Numbered from the stretch's first letter, positions 8,401 through 17,247 are shown. The stretch is DNA of 48,573 nucleotides from Streptomyces sp. UW30 (GCF_008042075.1 NZ_RDBN01000021.1:445929-494501); one strand, 5' to 3'. A program made the numbers and translations. The notes: generated from the sequence alone by a model not told the origin.

Positions 8401-8608
8401 CCTTGTGTCATACCGCAGGTGTACGCGGAGTTGGCTCCGAAGGCTGACGAATCTCGCTGGCCGATTTGGTCAGATGGACACCACGGAAAACACCACTCCT
8501 CACCGATTCGGGTGAGAATGGCGGCTCAGGGGTGCGCGAGTGCGGGGTCGTAAGACTCGCGGGCGAGGAACGAGAACAGCCGCCGCCGACGACGGAGGTA
8601 GGGCACAC

Positions 8609-9877
8609 ATGGCACCGTACGTATCGGACGACAGCTCGAACGCCGAGGAGGCCGACGAGCTGCGCGCGGGCCGGCGCAAGGCCGCGCGGTACGTCGTTCC
8701 GGTCGCGGTCGTGGGAATCGCGGCGGCGACCATCGGGCTCGTCCCGGCGATCGCCGACTCCGGCGACCCCGACCTGCCGGAGATCACCGCGCAGCAACTC
8801 ATCGAGAAGATCGCGAAGTCGGACGTGCAGCAGCTGTCCGGCACCTTCAAGATCACCACCGACCTGGGTCTGCCCGACCTCGGCGGGCTGGGGGCCGGCT
8901 TCGCCTCCGGCGCGATGGCGTCGGGTTCGGGTGACGGCTCGTCCGCCGACCCCTCGGCCAAGCTGACCGAGCTGGCGTCCGGCACGCACACGCTGCGCCT
9001 GGCCGTCGACGGCGATGACAAGCAGAAGCTCTCCCTGCTGGAGAACGCCTCCGAGTACAGCCTCATCCACAACGGCAAGGACATCTGGGGCTACGACAGC
9101 AAGTCGAACGAGGTCTACCACGGCACCGGCGAGGAGGCGCAGGCGGACAAGGGGAAGCCCGAAGAGGCCCCCGGCACGCCCAAGGAGCTCACCGAGGAGG
9201 CCCTCAAGGCGGTCGACGACACCACGTCCGTCACTGTCGACGGCACCGCGCAGGTCGCGGGCCGGGACGCCTACCGGCTGCTCATCAAGCCGAAGCAGTC
9301 CGGCAGCACGGTCGGCGCGATCACCGTCGCGGTGGACGCCAAGACCGGCATGCCGCTGAAGTTCACGCTGACCCCGTCGAGCGGTGGCTCGGCCGTGATC
9401 GACGCGGGCTTCACCCAGGTCAGCTTCGCCAAGCCGGCCGCCTCCACCTTCGACTTCACCCCGCCCAAGGGCGCGACGGTCACCGAGGAGGGCGGCCCGG
9501 ACAAGGCGGCCCGGGAGCACGGCGGCGCGAAGTCCGAGGACGAGCTGGGCAAGGAGCTGGAGAAGGAGTTCGGCGGTCCGCTGTCCGCAGGCGCGCTGGG
9601 CCAGGGCGCCGAGGGCGGTCCCGAGGTCATCGGCGAGGGCTGGAACTCCGTGGCCGTCTTCGACACCGGCGGCGAGGGCGTCCCGTCCGGCGCCGAGGTC
9701 GGCGGCGACATGGGTGGCTTCCTGGACTCCCTGGGCGACAAGGCCACCGGTAAGTTCGGCTCGGGCACGGTCTTCAGCACCCGCCTGATCAACGCCCTGG
9801 TGACGGACGACGGCAAGGTCTACGTCGGCGCGGTCACCAAGGACGCGCTCGTGAAGGCGGCCGACTCGGGCAAGTAG
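8609..9877 (+). CDS. LolA-like (lipoprotein-carrier fold) exported protein
   Basis: 422 aa from ATG 8609. An upstream in-frame start at 8540 exists, but GGAGGTAG at 8594-8601 with 10-nt spacing points to 8609. A cytoplasmic basic head is followed by one hydrophobic segment (YVVPVAVVGIAAATIGLVPAIA, residues about 30-50), a signal anchor. The rest is an extracytoplasmic domain resembling the LolA/DUF2092 barrel: LSGTFKITTDLGLPDLGG, a hydrophobic-ligand type core, VAGRDAYRLLIKP and MPLKFTLTPSSGG, with a charged low-complexity region near residues 290-330. Gram-positives lack an outer membrane, so the role is unknown. It lies 52 bp before an ABC exporter pair on the same strand and may assist it. 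Confidence 0.75.
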   Translation: MAPYVSDDSSNAEEADELRAGRRKAARYVVPVAVVGIAAATIGLVPAIADSGDPDLPEITAQQLIEKIAKSDVQQLSGTFKITTDLGLPDLGGLGAGFASGAMASGSGDGSSADPSAKLTELASGTHTLRLAVDGDDKQKLSLLENASEYSLIHNGKDIWGYDSKSNEVYHGTGEEAQADKGKPEEAPGTPKELTEEALKAVDDTTSVTVDGTAQVAGRDAYRLLIKPKQSGSTVGAITVAVDAKTGMPLKFTLTPSSGGSAVIDAGFTQVSFAKPAASTFDFTPPKGATVTEEGGPDKAAREHGGAKSEDELGKELEKEFGGPLSAGALGQGAEGGPEVIGEGWNSVAVFDTGGEGVPSGAEVGGDMGGFLDSLGDKATGKFGSGTVFSTRLINALVTDDGKVYVGAVTKDALVKAADSGK

Positions 9878-9929
9878 CCCGTCACCGACCGCCCTGCCCG
9901 CACCACGAACCGAGGAGCCCGAGGCGCCG

Positions 9930-11168
9930 ATGGAGGAACCGCCCGCCGGGGAGACCGACGAGGCCGGCCGGACCGACGAGGCCGGCCGGGCGGAGGGTGC
10001 CGTGCGGGCGGAGGGTGCCGTGCGGGCGGAGGAGGCCGGCCCGGACGACCGGAGTGTGCGGGCCGTCGAGGCCCGCCGACCTGAAGCGGCGCCGCACTCC
10101 GTTCGGACCACGTCGTCCGGCGAGACGCCGCACTCCGTTCGGACCACGTCGTCCGGCGAGGCTGCGCACTCCGTTCGGACCGCGTCGTCCGGCGAGGCTG
10201 CGCACTCCGTTCGGACCGCGTCGTCCGGCGAGGCGGCCGGCACCGTGATCGCCACCCACGGGCTCACCAAGCGCTACCGCGGTGGGCAGCTCGCCGTGGA
10301 CGGTCTCGACCTGACCGTCCCGGCGGGCAGCGTCTTCGGCTTCCTCGGTCCGAACGGCTCGGGCAAGACCACCACCATCCGCATGCTGATGGGCCTGATC
10401 GAGCCCACCTCCGGTACCGCGCGCGTGCTCGGGCACCCCATGCCCCGGGCCGCGCGCGCCGTACTGCCGCACGTCGGCGCGCTCATCGAGGGGCCCGCGC
10501 TGTACGGCTTCCTCTCCGGCCGCGACAACCTCCTGAGGTACGACGCCGCCGACCCGACCGCCGATCCGCGCACCCGTCGCGCCCGCGTCACGGCCGCGCT
10601 GGACCGGGTGGGCCTGACGGCCGCCGGGGGCAAGAAGGCCAAGGCGTACTCGCTCGGCATGAAGCAGCGGCTGGGGCTCGCGGCCGCGTTGCTCCAGCCG
10701 CGCAGGCTCCTCGTCCTCGACGAGCCGACCAACGGTCTCGACCCGCAGGGCATGCGCGAAATCCGGTCGCTGATCCGCGAGCTGGCCTCCGACGGCACGA
10801 CCGTGTTCCTCTCCTCCCACCTCCTCGACGAGATCGAGCAGGTCTGTACGCACGCGGCCGTGATGGCCCAGGGCCGGCTGATCACCCAGGGCGCGGTGGC
10901 GGAGCTGGCGGCCGGGGCGCGCGGCCGGCTCGTGGTGACCACGCCCGACACCGGGGACGCGGCCCGGGTGCTCAAGGAGCAGGGTGCCGGTGACGTCGTC
11001 ATCACCGACGACCGGGTGACCGCCGAGCCCCCGGAGCGCGAACTCGCCGACGTCAACGCGGCGTTGGTGAAGGCCGGAGTCCGCGTCCGCGGCTTCGGCG
11101 TCGAGCGGGCCTCCCTGGAGGACGCGTTCGTGGCACTCACGGGGGAGGGGTTCGATGTCGCGGGCTGA
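9930..11168 (+). CDS. ABC-2 type exporter, ATP-binding subunit with repeat-rich N-terminus
   Basis: 412 aa. The nucleotide-binding domain occupies about residues 106-412: Walker A GPNGSGKTT (about 140), signature YSLGMKQRLGLAAAL, Walker B LLVLDEPTNGLD (about 260) and switch His in FLSSHLLDE. It powers export of an unknown substrate with the permease encoded next, which it overlaps by 14 bp. The first ~105 residues are unusual: acidic/Ala-rich, then a 12-residue unit (SVRTTSSGEAAH type) four times. Most relatives start near residue 106, where an in-frame GTG (10245) without clear ribosome-binding site exists, so the extension may be untranslated or recent. Assignment of the domain is secure; the start is not. 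Confidence 0.9.
   Translation: MEEPPAGETDEAGRTDEAGRAEGAVRAEGAVRAEEAGPDDRSVRAVEARRPEAAPHSVRTTSSGETPHSVRTTSSGEAAHSVRTASSGEAAHSVRTASSGEAAGTVIATHGLTKRYRGGQLAVDGLDLTVPAGSVFGFLGPNGSGKTTTIRMLMGLIEPTSGTARVLGHPMPRAARAVLPHVGALIEGPALYGFLSGRDNLLRYDAADPTADPRTRRARVTAALDRVGLTAAGGKKAKAYSLGMKQRLGLAAALLQPRRLLVLDEPTNGLDPQGMREIRSLIRELASDGTTVFLSSHLLDEIEQVCTHAAVMAQGRLITQGAVAELAAGARGRLVVTTPDTGDAARVLKEQGAGDVVITDDRVTAEPPERELADVNAALVKAGVRVRGFGVERASLEDAFVALTGEGFDVAG
10091..10234. repeat. 36-bp tandem repeat, four copies
   Basis: Four nearly identical 36-bp units (each beginning gccgcactccgttcggacc or ctgcgcactcc...) at 10091, 10127, 10163 and 10199. The unit is 12 codons, so the ABC ATPase frame is kept. Copies 1-2 and 3-4 differ mainly by ACC/GCG (Thr/Ala). 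Confidence 0.95.
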
Positions 11169-12066
11169 AGCGGTCCCGCAGGCTCAGGCGATCCCGCAGG
11201 CGGGCGCCGTCCGCAGGCCGAACCCGTTGTGGACCTTCGGGCTCCTGCGCAGCGAACTGCTCACCACCTTCCGACGCTGGCGCACCCTCGCGCTGCTCGC
11301 CGTCCTGGCCGCCGTGCCGATCCTGGTCGGGATCGCCGTGAAGATCGAGACCGGCGACGGCTCGTCGGGCGGCGGTGGCCCGCAGGGCGGTGGTGGTCCG
11401 GCGTTCATCTCGCAGATCACCAACAACGGCCTGTTCCTGGTCTTCACCGCACTCGCCGCGACGCTGCCCTTCTTCCTGCCGATGGCGATCGGCGTCATCG
11501 CGGGAGACGCGATCGCGGGCGAGGCGAATTCCGGCACCCTCCGCTACCTCCTCGTGGCCCCCGCCGGACGCACCCGCCTGCTGCTCACCAAGTACGCCAC
11601 CACGATGACGTTCTGCCTGGTGGCCACCCTCGTGGTCGCGGTCTCGGCGCTCACGGTCGGGGCGCTGCTCTTCCCGCTCGGCGAGCTGACGACCATCTCC
11701 GGCACCCGGATCAGTTTCGCGGAGGGGCTGGGCAGAGCCCTGCTGATCGCCCTGGTCGTCGCCGCGTCACTGATCGGCGTGGCGGCGCTCGGCCTGTTCG
11801 TCTCGACGCTGACCAACAGCGGTATCGCGGCCATGGCGACGACGGTCGGCCTGCTGATCACGGTCCAGATCCTCGACCAGATCCCCCAACTCCACGCGAT
11901 TCAGCCGTACTTCTTCTCCCACTACTGGCTGTCCTTCGCCGACCTCATGCGCGAACCCGTGTACTGGGACGACCTGGTCAGGAACCTCGGCATCCAGGCC
12001 CTCTACGCGGCGGTGTTCGGCTCGGCGGCGTGGGCGAGGTTCATGGCGAAGGACATCACGGCGTAA
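11155..12066 (+). CDS. ABC-2 type exporter, permease subunit
   Basis: 303-aa integral membrane protein, partner of the preceding ATPase (translationally coupled, ATG 11155 inside the ATPase gene). After a ~30-residue soluble head there are six hydrophobic segments, the first being TLALLAVLAAVPILVGIAV, then the large extracytoplasmic loop with a Gly-rich stretch (SSGGGGPQGGGGP). Next comes FFLPMAIGVIAGDAIAGE, the coupling-helix region EANSGTLRYLLVAPAGRTRL typical of the NatB/DUF3533-like ABC-2 group, and further membrane spans. The length is normal. Substrate unknown. Confidence 0.9.
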   Translation: MSRAEAVPQAQAIPQAGAVRRPNPLWTFGLLRSELLTTFRRWRTLALLAVLAAVPILVGIAVKIETGDGSSGGGGPQGGGGPAFISQITNNGLFLVFTALAATLPFFLPMAIGVIAGDAIAGEANSGTLRYLLVAPAGRTRLLLTKYATTMTFCLVATLVVAVSALTVGALLFPLGELTTISGTRISFAEGLGRALLIALVVAASLIGVAALGLFVSTLTNSGIAAMATTVGLLITVQILDQIPQLHAIQPYFFSHYWLSFADLMREPVYWDDLVRNLGIQALYAAVFGSAAWARFMAKDITA

Positions 12067-12080
12067 GTCCCCAGAGGGCT

Positions 12081-12665
12081 TCAGTCGTTCTCGTACGGGA
12101 AGCGCGCGAGCGGCGCCTCCTGCGCGAAGAACGTCTTCGCCCGGGTCAGCGCCTCGGCGTCGGCGAGCACGTCACCGGGCTTGCTGCCGTTGCCGAGCAG
12201 CACCCCGCCGAAGCGCATCCGCAGGTAAGCGGCGGAGTTGCTGAGCGTCCCGACCAGGGGGTCGGCGACCTCCTGCTCCTCGTGCGCGAGCGCGGTGACG
12301 CCCCACAGGGTGCGCCCGGCCATGGTCGCCTTGAAGTCGATGCCGGGTGTGCGCAGCCAGCCCGACCAGTAGTCGAGGTAGCGCTTGACGGGGGCGGACA
12401 CCGAGTACCAGTACAGCGGCGAGGCGATCACGACGTCCGTCGCCGCGAGGGTGGCGTCGAGGAGCAGCGCCACGTTCCCCTGCGTCGGGCGCACATGGTC
12501 GGTGTCGTGCCGCAGGTCCTCGAAGTCGGGCAGCGGATGGGCGGACAGATCGATCCACTGCTGCTCGACATCCTCGGGCAGCTGCTCGGCGGCCCTGCGG
12601 GTCAGCAACTCGGTGTTGCCGTCGGAACGGCTGCTGCCGAGGACGAACAGGAAACGGCGGGTCAT
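12081..12665 (-). CDS. NADPH-dependent FMN reductase / flavodoxin-like protein
   Basis: 194 aa, cytosolic flavoprotein of the FMN_red family, likely an NAD(P)H:quinone or FMN reductase. The start ATG 12665 (MTRRFLFVLGSSRSDGNTEL) is preferred to a longer frame because the phosphate-binding loop GSSRSDGNT must lie near the N-terminus and GGGGGAACC precedes it. Other marks are ASPLYWYSVSAPVKRYLDYW (FMN-contacting loop, about residues 85-105) and GRTLWGVTALAHEE. It is convergent with the ABC permease gene 14 bp away. The substrate is not predictable. Confidence 0.88.
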   Translation of the reverse strand: MTRRFLFVLGSSRSDGNTELLTRRAAEQLPEDVEQQWIDLSAHPLPDFEDLRHDTDHVRPTQGNVALLLDATLAATDVVIASPLYWYSVSAPVKRYLDYWSGWLRTPGIDFKATMAGRTLWGVTALAHEEQEVADPLVGTLSNSAAYLRMRFGGVLLGNGSKPGDVLADAEALTRAKTFFAQEAPLARFPYEND

Positions 12666-12846
12666 GGTTCCCCCAGACAGTGGGCCGGCGCAGCGGCCCG
12701 GTGGTCGGCGTACGACAACTAATCGCATGTGCATTATATGCGTACGCATGTAGCTGTCCAGGGGGTACCCCGGTTGCCGCGGAACCCGTGGAGCCGGCGG
12801 GGCGGGCGGGGCGGGCGGGGCCACCGGGATCACCAGGGCCCCGGGA

Positions 12847-14145
12847 TCACCAGGCCCCGATGTGCCCCTCGGCCGCGCCCGCGACGCTCAGCAGCAGCGA
12901 CTCCCCGCCGTGCGCCGCCACCAACTGGAGCCCGACCGGGCAGCCGTCGGGCCCGAACCCCGCCGGGATGCTGATCGCCGGATGCCCGCTCAGATTGAAC
13001 GCCCAGGTGAGCGCGGTGGAGTAGCGCTCGCCGGGACCTTCGTGACCGTGCGGCGGGATGGGGGCGGTCGGCGTCATCAGCAGCTGGGCGTCGGCGAAGA
13101 GGTCGGCCAGGCGGCGGTCGTTCGCGGCCCGGATGCGGTGGACCTCGGGGGTCGGCCCCGCGCCCGGGGTCCGCAGGGCGAGCCACGCCGGAGCCGGGTC
13201 GTGCAGGCGCAGCGCGGTGCGCGGGCGCGCCGGCCGAAGCACCCCGGCCTCGGTGAGGCGTACGGCGACGGCATGGGCGACGGCGACGACATCCGGGTCG
13301 GGGGAGTCGAAGCCGAGGTCGGGGGACCATACGGCGGTCGGGGCGTCGTAGGGAACGGCCAGGCTGTGTTCTTTGGCGGAGCCGGAGCTGGAGCCGCGTG
13401 CCATGTCGGAGCCGGAGCCGGAGCCGGAGCCGGAGTCGGAGCCGGAGCCGCGTGCCATGTCGGCCGTCTGCGTGCCGTCCCCTGTCACCGCGCCGGACAT
13501 CACTCTCCAGTACGCCGCCGCATCCCCCACGCACCGCGTCAGCACCCCCGGCACCATGAGCCCCGTGGGGTCGCTCGACGGCAGCCGGCCGTTGCCGACC
13601 TTCAGGCCGACGATCCCGCACCACGCCGCCGGGATCCGTACCGACCCGGCCCCGTCGTTCCCGGTCGCGAGCGGCACCAGGCCCGCCGCCACGGCCACCG
13701 CGGAACCGGCCGAGGAGCCGCCCGGCGTACGGTCGTGGCGCCACGGGTTGACCGTACGGCCGTACCGCCCGAGTCCCCAGGTCTGCCAGACGGTTCCCGG
13801 TCCCGGCACGGACGTCGCCCCCACCGCCACACACCCCGCCGCGAGCAGGGGACCCGCCGTCCGCAGGCCCCGCCGCCCCTTGACCGCGATCGGTACGCCG
13901 GCCAGCGGCAGCCGCTCACCCTCCCCCAAGCTCTCGACTCCGCTCGAGCAGGAGCCTCCACCGACTCGCGCGTCCACTTCGGCGGCCTGCCGAAGGGCCT
14001 CCTCGGGCCACACCTCGATGAAGGCGGACAGGGCGGGGTCGGCCTGCTCGATCCGGTGGAGGGCCTGCGCGACGACGTCGACAGCCCGCAGGGTCCGTGA
14101 CCGTACGGCGGACGCGATCTCCACGGCCGAGAGGGCGTCTGGCAT
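12847..14145 (-). CDS. Amidase-signature family enzyme
   Basis: 432 aa from ATG 14145 (MPDALSAVEIASAV); a longer frame reaches 14268 but overlaps the neighbouring gene and adds only low-complexity residues. The amidase-signature Ser-cisSer-Lys triad is visible: Lys in VPIAVKGRRG (about residue 90), the Gly/Ser-rich PGGSSAGSAVAVAAGLVPLA with both serines, and GNDGAGSVRIPAAWCGIVGLK. The C-terminal NLSGHPAISIPAGF is also typical. It would hydrolyse an amide such as a carboxamide or acyl-amino compound. A Gly-Ser-Asp insert from a 6-bp repeat (13380-13463) interrupts the middle. A canonical VKD is VKG here (Asp to Gly), and the protein is shorter than the usual 460-500 aa. Confidence 0.87.
   Translation of the reverse strand: MPDALSAVEIASAVRSRTLRAVDVVAQALHRIEQADPALSAFIEVWPEEALRQAAEVDARVGGGSCSSGVESLGEGERLPLAGVPIAVKGRRGLRTAGPLLAAGCVAVGATSVPGPGTVWQTWGLGRYGRTVNPWRHDRTPGGSSAGSAVAVAAGLVPLATGNDGAGSVRIPAAWCGIVGLKVGNGRLPSSDPTGLMVPGVLTRCVGDAAAYWRVMSGAVTGDGTQTADMARGSGSDSGSGSGSGSDMARGSSSGSAKEHSLAVPYDAPTAVWSPDLGFDSPDPDVVAVAHAVAVRLTEAGVLRPARPRTALRLHDPAPAWLALRTPGAGPTPEVHRIRAANDRRLADLFADAQLLMTPTAPIPPHGHEGPGERYSTALTWAFNLSGHPAISIPAGFGPDGCPVGLQLVAAHGGESLLLSVAGAAEGHIGAW
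13380..13463. repeat. 6-bp repeat array flanked by 20-bp direct repeats in amidase gene
   Basis: ggagccgcgtgccatgtcgg occurs at 13390-13409 and 13444-13463 with gagccg-type hexamers between and before. On the coding strand it gives a DMARGS...GSGSGS...DMARGS insert, an in-frame slippage or duplication product. Confidence 0.85.
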
Positions 14146-14177
14146 GGCAGCGGGGGCGGAGGCGGGTGGCACGGGCG

Positions 14178-14699
14178 TCAGCGAGCCCGCGCGGTCAGCC
14201 GCGCCAGCGCCTCGGCCTCCCTGGGCGGCTGCCCGCTCAGATCGCCGAGCCGCCAAGCGGGCACCCACGGCACCCGGTACACGTCGATCACCGACTCGAT
14301 CACCTTGACGTGCTCGGCGAGCGGTCGCGGAAGGCGTCCCGGCGCGTCCGCGACCAGCACGACGGCGTCGAGATCGAGCCCGTACGGAGCCTCCCCGCGC
14401 CGGAAGACCTCCAGGGCGTTCAGGACGGCCGCCAGCCCTGCCGCATGGGTGCGGGCCACCAGCAGCACCTACGGCGGACCGGCGGGTCCGGGCCAGTCGC
14501 GTCCGCAGTCGTGGCCGCCGTAGACCGAGGCGAGCGTGGAGACACCGGCCCCGCCGTGCACGCCGACCCAGGAGAACCGCCCGCGTGTGAAGGCGGTGGG
14601 GGAGGGCGCCGGCTCCTGCGGCAGGGCCACCGGGCCGCGGATCCAGATCTCAGGCCCCGGCTGCGGCCGCTCCTGCTGTACGCGCATGTCAGTCCCCAT
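14178..14699 (-). pseudogene. DUF6668-like P-loop-type protein interrupted by in-frame TAG
   Basis: One continuous reading frame is broken by a single amber codon at 14469-14471. Upstream (ATG 14699, preceded by GGAGGAGTG) reads MGTDMRVQQERPQPGPEIW...FSWVGVHGGAGVSTLASVYGG...WPGPAGPP, then the stop. Downstream reads VLLVARTHAAGLAAVLNALEVF...LARLTARAR to 14178. GGAGVSTL resembles the deviant P-loop of ParA/CpaE-like proteins. No frame change is needed, so one base substitution (probably from TCG or TAC) would explain it; a new start at GTG 14466-14468 could still make the C-terminal part. I recall the family (conserved Streptomyces hypothetical, DUF6668) only by resemblance. Confidence 0.75.
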
Positions 14700-14970
14700 G
14701 CCCGCACTCCTCCCTCGTCACGCCATCGATCTTCGCGCCTGGCATGGACACGCTGTGACGTGGCACAAGCTCCTGGAACGAGTCTGTGACGCCACGGTGA
14801 CGCCGGTACCGTGCGCGGCCGGAGAGACTCGAGATTACGTGTACGACGTGTCCGACCTGTACAACCGGACCTGGACGCCGGGGAAGCGGAACCCGACGGC
14901 GAGAGGGAGCACCATGGAACCCGAACGCGTCGTCCTGGAACTCCCCCGACACATGCGAGTGAGGGAAGCG

Positions 14971-15684
14971 ATGCCTCGACTGAGCCGCGCGAAGAAGCGG
15001 GAACAGAAACGCGCCGACACCGCGGCCTCCGTGACCGCGCCGATCGACGTGCATGTCCCCGTCGCCGGTCCGGGCGCGGGCGGTGCGTCGATCGGCGGCG
15101 TCCCCGTCGCCGCGGCCCCGGGCGAGGAGATCCAGTACGTCGTCCTGACCCACCTCCAGCGCATCGCCCTCGCCGCCGGCCACGCCGTGCACGCCACCGT
15201 CCACGACGAGCGCATCGGTTACGTCGTCCCGCTGCTGGTCGAGGCCGACGGATCCAGCCGCTTCACCGCCGAGCCCGTCCGGACGGCTCCGCCGCCGCCC
15301 CCGGCGCTCGGGCATGCCGTACGGCCCGCGCTCCCCGCGGCGCCCGCCCCTGCGGCGAGCGACCCCGCGCCGGACACCGAGCCCCCCGGGGACCGGTTCA
15401 CCCAAGTCCTACGACCGCTGCCGGGCCCGGCGCAGGACTCCTCGCCCACCTTCCGGCTGCGTCCCCTGCCCGAGCCGGTGCAGGACGCCGCCCCCGGCAC
15501 GGTCGCGCCACCGCTGGGCGAGTTCGGCCCACCGCCACGCATGGACGCCTCCGCGGTCCGCCCCGCCGTCACGGCTTCGTTGATCCGCGCCATCGGCTCG
15601 GCGAACGGGGAGGTATCAGCGGTGGCACCGGGCGGCGCATCACCGAGGACGACGGCTTCGGCGACCGCGTCGAAGCCGCGGGGC
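14971..15684 (+). pseudogene. 3'-truncated Streptomyces hypothetical gene (TPR-type family)
   Basis: ATG 14971 (MPRLSRAKKREQKRA) follows GAGGGAAGCG; an in-frame ATG at 14914 is an alternative. The recognisable N-terminal part includes ASIGGVPVAAAPGEEIQYVV, VHDERIGYVVPLLVEADGSS and a Pro-rich linker. Near 15648 the frame slips: APGGASP continues as EDDGFGDRVEAA only in the next frame, consistent with loss of one G. At 15685 the sequence jumps into a copied rarD segment, and the expected C-terminal region with tetratricopeptide-like helices is missing. It is divergent from the damaged DUF6668-like gene, which I infer was its functional partner. Confidence 0.75.
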
Positions 15685-15914
15685 GACCGTCGGGTACGGC
15701 CGGCCGCCGTGGATCTCCCTCGTCCTCGCCTTCTCCTTCGCCACCTACGGGCTCGTGAAGAAGAAGGTCAATCTCGGCGGCGTGGAGTCGCTGGCCGCGG
15801 AGACCGCGATCCAGTTCCTGCCCGCGGTCGGGTATCTGGCCTGGCTGACGGCACAGGGGAAGTCGACCTTCACCACGGAGGGGCTCGGGCACGCGACGCT
15901 GCTCGCAGCCGCCG
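15685..15914 (+). pseudogene. rarD fragment, inverted copy of 16581-16810
   Basis: This 230-bp block is the reverse complement of 16581-16810 inside the intact rarD gene, with one clear difference (position 15907, A for G). It encodes the internal piece GYGRPPWISLVLAFSFATYG through TEGLGHATLLAA without start or end. It forms the junction between two truncated genes: the hypothetical gene on its left and the VOC gene on its right. It is therefore a rearrangement scar, not a gene. Confidence 0.93.
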
Positions 15915-16184
15915 TCCCAGTCCGGTGCCGCTGTCCTTGTCGTACGGGTCGTCCGGATGCCGTACGGCCACCAGGTCCCGGAAGGCGAGCCGGGCGTGGA
16001 ACTCGACGGCGGCGTCCCGCGGCAGCGCGCCGAGCTCCAGCAGCCGCTCGATGAGGGCGTTGTTGTCCTCGACCTCGTAGTGCAGCGCGGCGGCCCAGAA
16101 GTCGGCCTGGGACTGGGGGTTGGCGGAGTCGATGACGAGCTTGAAGTGCAGGGGCGTAGGGGTGGCGCCGGATTCCTGAGTCAT
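15914..16184 (-). pseudogene. VOC/glyoxalase-like protein, 3'-truncated
   Basis: ATG 16184 begins MTQESGATPTPLHFKLVIDS, followed by NPQSQADFWAAALHYEVEDN and RDLVAVRHPDDPYDKDSGTG, the first half of a vicinal-oxygen-chelate fold protein of the type common in Streptomyces (usually about 150-250 aa). Family resemblance stops at GTGLGRRL, exactly where the copied rarD block begins on the other side; the frame then runs on into foreign sequence to 15870. The second half of the fold is lost, so function is unlikely. Confidence 0.8.
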
Positions 16185-16269
16185 GCGACCACTCATAGGC
16201 CGTACGGGAGCCGGGGCGCAATGGGAATCGCCGGTCGGCGGACCGGGGTCGCCCACCGGCGCTCGCGTG

Positions 16270-17247
16270 TCAGGCGTCCACGGCGGCGGACGCCGGCTTC
16301 TCCCGGTCGCCGCCCGGCTGCGAAAGCCCCTGCGGGACGCTGATCGCGGCCACCCTGGCCCGCCGCGCCGCGCGCCACGCGTCCGCCGTGAGCAGCGTCA
16401 ACGCCAGCCAGACCAGCGCGAACCCGGCCCACCGCTCGGTCGGCATGGCCTCGTGGAAGTACAGGACACCGATCAGGAACTGGAAGACCGGCGCCAGGTA
16501 CTGAAGCAGCCCCAGTGTCGAGAGCGGCACCCGGATCGCCGCCGCGCCGAACAGGACCAGCGGCAGCGCGGTGACGGCGCCGGCGGCCGCGAGCAGCGTC
16601 GCGTGCCCGAGCCCCTCCGTGGTGAAGGTCGACTTCCCCTGTGCCGTCAGCCAGGCCAGATACCCGACCGCGGGCAGGAACTGGATCGCGGTCTCCGCGG
16701 CCAGCGACTCCACGCCGCCGAGATTGACCTTCTTCTTCACGAGCCCGTAGGTGGCGAAGGAGAAGGCGAGGACGAGGGAGATCCACGGCGGCCGGCCGTA
16801 CCCGACGGTCAGCACGACCACCGCGCTGAAGCCGACGCCGACCGCCGCCCACTGCACCGGCCGCAGCCGTTCCTTCAGGAGCAGCACGCCCATGGCGATG
16901 GTGACGAGCGGATTGATGAAGTACCCGAGCGAGGCCTCGACGACATGGCCCGAGTTCACGGACCAGATGTAGACGCCCCAGTTGACGGTGATCACGGCCG
17001 AGGCCACGGCGACCAGCGCGAGGCGCCGCGGCTGCCGTATCAGCTCACCCGCCCAGGCCCAGCGCCGTACGACGAGGAGTGCGGCCGTCACGAAGACGAG
17101 GGACCAGGCCATCCGATGGGCGAGGATCTCGACCGACCCGGCGGGTTCCAGCAGCGGCCAGAACAGCGGGAACAGTCCCCAGATCCCGTACGCCGCGAAG
17201 CCGTTCAGCAGACCTATGTGCCGCTCGCCCTTGGACTTCCCGGTCAC
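16270..17247 (-). CDS. rarD: EamA-family transporter RarD
   Basis: 325-aa membrane protein with ten predicted hydrophobic segments in two EamA repeats. It opens with GLLNGFAAYGIWGLFPLFWP and EILAHRMAWSLVF and contains YIWSVNSGHVVEASLGYFIN, all characteristic of RarD (named from chloramphenicol-sensitivity work; substrate unknown). The C-terminus is a short hydrophilic tail. The start ATG 17247 has a GAGGGGCC upstream. The internal segment 16581-16810 has been copied in inverted orientation to 15685-15914, leaving this gene intact. Confidence 0.92.
   Translation of the reverse strand: MTGKSKGERHIGLLNGFAAYGIWGLFPLFWPLLEPAGSVEILAHRMAWSLVFVTAALLVVRRWAWAGELIRQPRRLALVAVASAVITVNWGVYIWSVNSGHVVEASLGYFINPLVTIAMGVLLLKERLRPVQWAAVGVGFSAVVVLTVGYGRPPWISLVLAFSFATYGLVKKKVNLGGVESLAAETAIQFLPAVGYLAWLTAQGKSTFTTEGLGHATLLAAAGAVTALPLVLFGAAAIRVPLSTLGLLQYLAPVFQFLIGVLYFHEAMPTERWAGFALVWLALTLLTADAWRAARRARVAAISVPQGLSQPGGDREKPASAAVDA
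16581..16810 (-). repeat. Source arm of 230-bp inverted repeat
   Basis: Reverse complement of 15685-15914 at about 99% identity; the arms are separated by 666 bp. This arm lies inside intact rarD, so it is the donor. Confidence 0.93.
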
